A DNA stretch of 14,213 bases from an uncultured Opitutaceae bacterium. GTDB lineage: Bacteria; Verrucomicrobiota; Verrucomicrobiia; Opitutales; Opitutaceae. This document shows positions 13,722 through 14,213 of this stretch, one piece after another. How positions within the stretch are numbered: the first letter of the stretch is position 1; each line of letters starts with the position of its first letter. The translations under genes and the position numbers were made by a program. Where the stretch lies: the NCBI GenBank assembly GCA_937958045.1, contig CALFXL010000015.1:1-14213 (forward strand). The letters run 5' to 3'. The notes beneath the pieces are model-generated. The model was not told the origin of the DNA. It saw only the letters and a list, made by a program, of their open reading frames with translations, and ran no database searches.

Positions 13722-14213
13722 ATGAAAAAGTACCTGATCGCTCTGGCCGCACTCGCTCTTCTGGGCAGTGTTGGCGTTTCTCTCTGGTCTCCCGATTCTT
13801 CGGTTGATGCCGCTGCCGTTTCTGGCGACTCTTCGATCGCGCGGTTGATCGCCCCCGCGGGGGCCTCGCAGGAGGTTTCCTTTGCTCCGTCGGCTCTGAC
13901 GGAGCAGGGTGAAGGCTCTCTCGTTAATGAGCATGTGCGTGCAGTTCTGCCTGGCGTTCCGGCCAATCTTCGCGACTGGCGTGACTATCAGCCGGATGTC
14001 CTAACCGTGCGCCCTTACCCGAATTCGGAGCCGGTCACTTTCGAGCGTTCTGATTCGTATGACCAACACGGCCGTTCTGTTTGGGTGGGTCGGAATTCGG
14101 TTGAAGGAGCCTTCTTTGTGGCGACGGCGTCCAAGAACCATTACCTCGCGATGCTGTCATTGCCCGATTCTGACACGGTGGCGATTCGCATCACCGAGCG
14201 TGGAGTGGATGTG
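13722..14213 (+). CDS. Exported protein of unknown function, 5' part only
   Basis: The ATG at 13722 opens a frame of 164 codons that runs off the right edge without a stop. Residues 1-20 (MKKYLIALAALALLGSVGVS) form a signal peptide or N-terminal anchor. Next comes a low-complexity Ser/Ala-rich stretch (to about 60), then a segment with LRDWRDYQ (83-90) and VLTVRPYPN (93-101), and a beta-rich part (SVWVGRNSVEGAFFVATAS, 118-136) containing the phrase W-V-G-R. Such an N-terminal beta domain is reminiscent of propeptide regions of secreted metalloproteases in Verrucomicrobia, but no catalytic motif is inside the window, so this is only a guess. Codon use differs from the neighbours: 20 of the first 60 codons end in T, against 8 of the first 60 in purK. 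No Shine-Dalgarno precedes the start (CCTTTACCA). Confidence 0.8.
   Translation, partial: MKKYLIALAALALLGSVGVSLWSPDSSVDAAAVSGDSSIARLIAPAGASQEVSFAPSALTEQGEGSLVNEHVRAVLPGVPANLRDWRDYQPDVLTVRPYPNSEPVTFERSDSYDQHGRSVWVGRNSVEGAFFVATASKNHYLAMLSLPDSDTVAIRITERGVDV

Overview
This looks like an ordinary chromosomal segment of a high-GC, Gram-negative bacterium. I think it is a member of the Verrucomicrobiota, close to Opitutaceae, but this is inference. It rests on the mix of a DUF3568-like lipoprotein, a sialate O-acetylesterase, a GYF_2 membrane protein and many exported proteins, plus near-absence of Shine-Dalgarno sequences. No 16S rRNA or other phylogenetic marker is present to confirm it. I see no insertion sequence, phage gene, integrase or CRISPR array.

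Layout from left to right: the 5' part of a tRNA-Glu(UUC) gene on the minus strand (1-54); purC (257-1168, +); cinA (1223-2542, -) divergent with a compact uvrC (2579-4066, +); an SDR oxidoreductase (4075-4926, -) divergent with a secreted sialate O-acetylesterase-like protein (5050-6564, +); an exported peroxiredoxin (6675-7196, +); a strong bidirectional terminator (7243-7275); a small lipoprotein (7335-7718, -) divergent with purE (7897-8388, +); a 246-bp spacer built largely of degenerate 7-bp repeats; purK (8635-9774, +); a block of GC-rich hairpins (9775-9864); two minus-strand membrane-protein genes, namely a protein with a polyproline N-terminus (9877-12075) and a six-TM GYF_2 protein (12150-13277); a 444-bp intergenic region; and the start of an exported protein of unknown function that runs off the right edge (13722-14213).

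Functionally, purK, purE and purC encode three consecutive steps of IMP synthesis (AIR to N5-CAIR to CAIR to SAICAR), but purC is about 6.7 kb away from purEK, with unrelated genes between. UvrC (nucleotide excision repair) and CinA (damaged-nucleotide/NMN housekeeping) share a 36-bp divergent start region. The remaining genes are mostly envelope or periplasmic.

The most interesting items are: the adjacent GYF_2 and polyproline membrane proteins, which may be a bacterial ligand/receptor pair; a UvrC that keeps all catalytic residues but lacks the Fe-S cysteine segment and about 100 residues ahead of its second nuclease domain; heptad-repeat DNA inside the purEK unit; a 29-bp dyad in the purE/lipoprotein divergent region; and translation starts with no Shine-Dalgarno but often a pyrimidine-rich stretch. 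Family assignments come from reading motifs by eye; no database search was possible.
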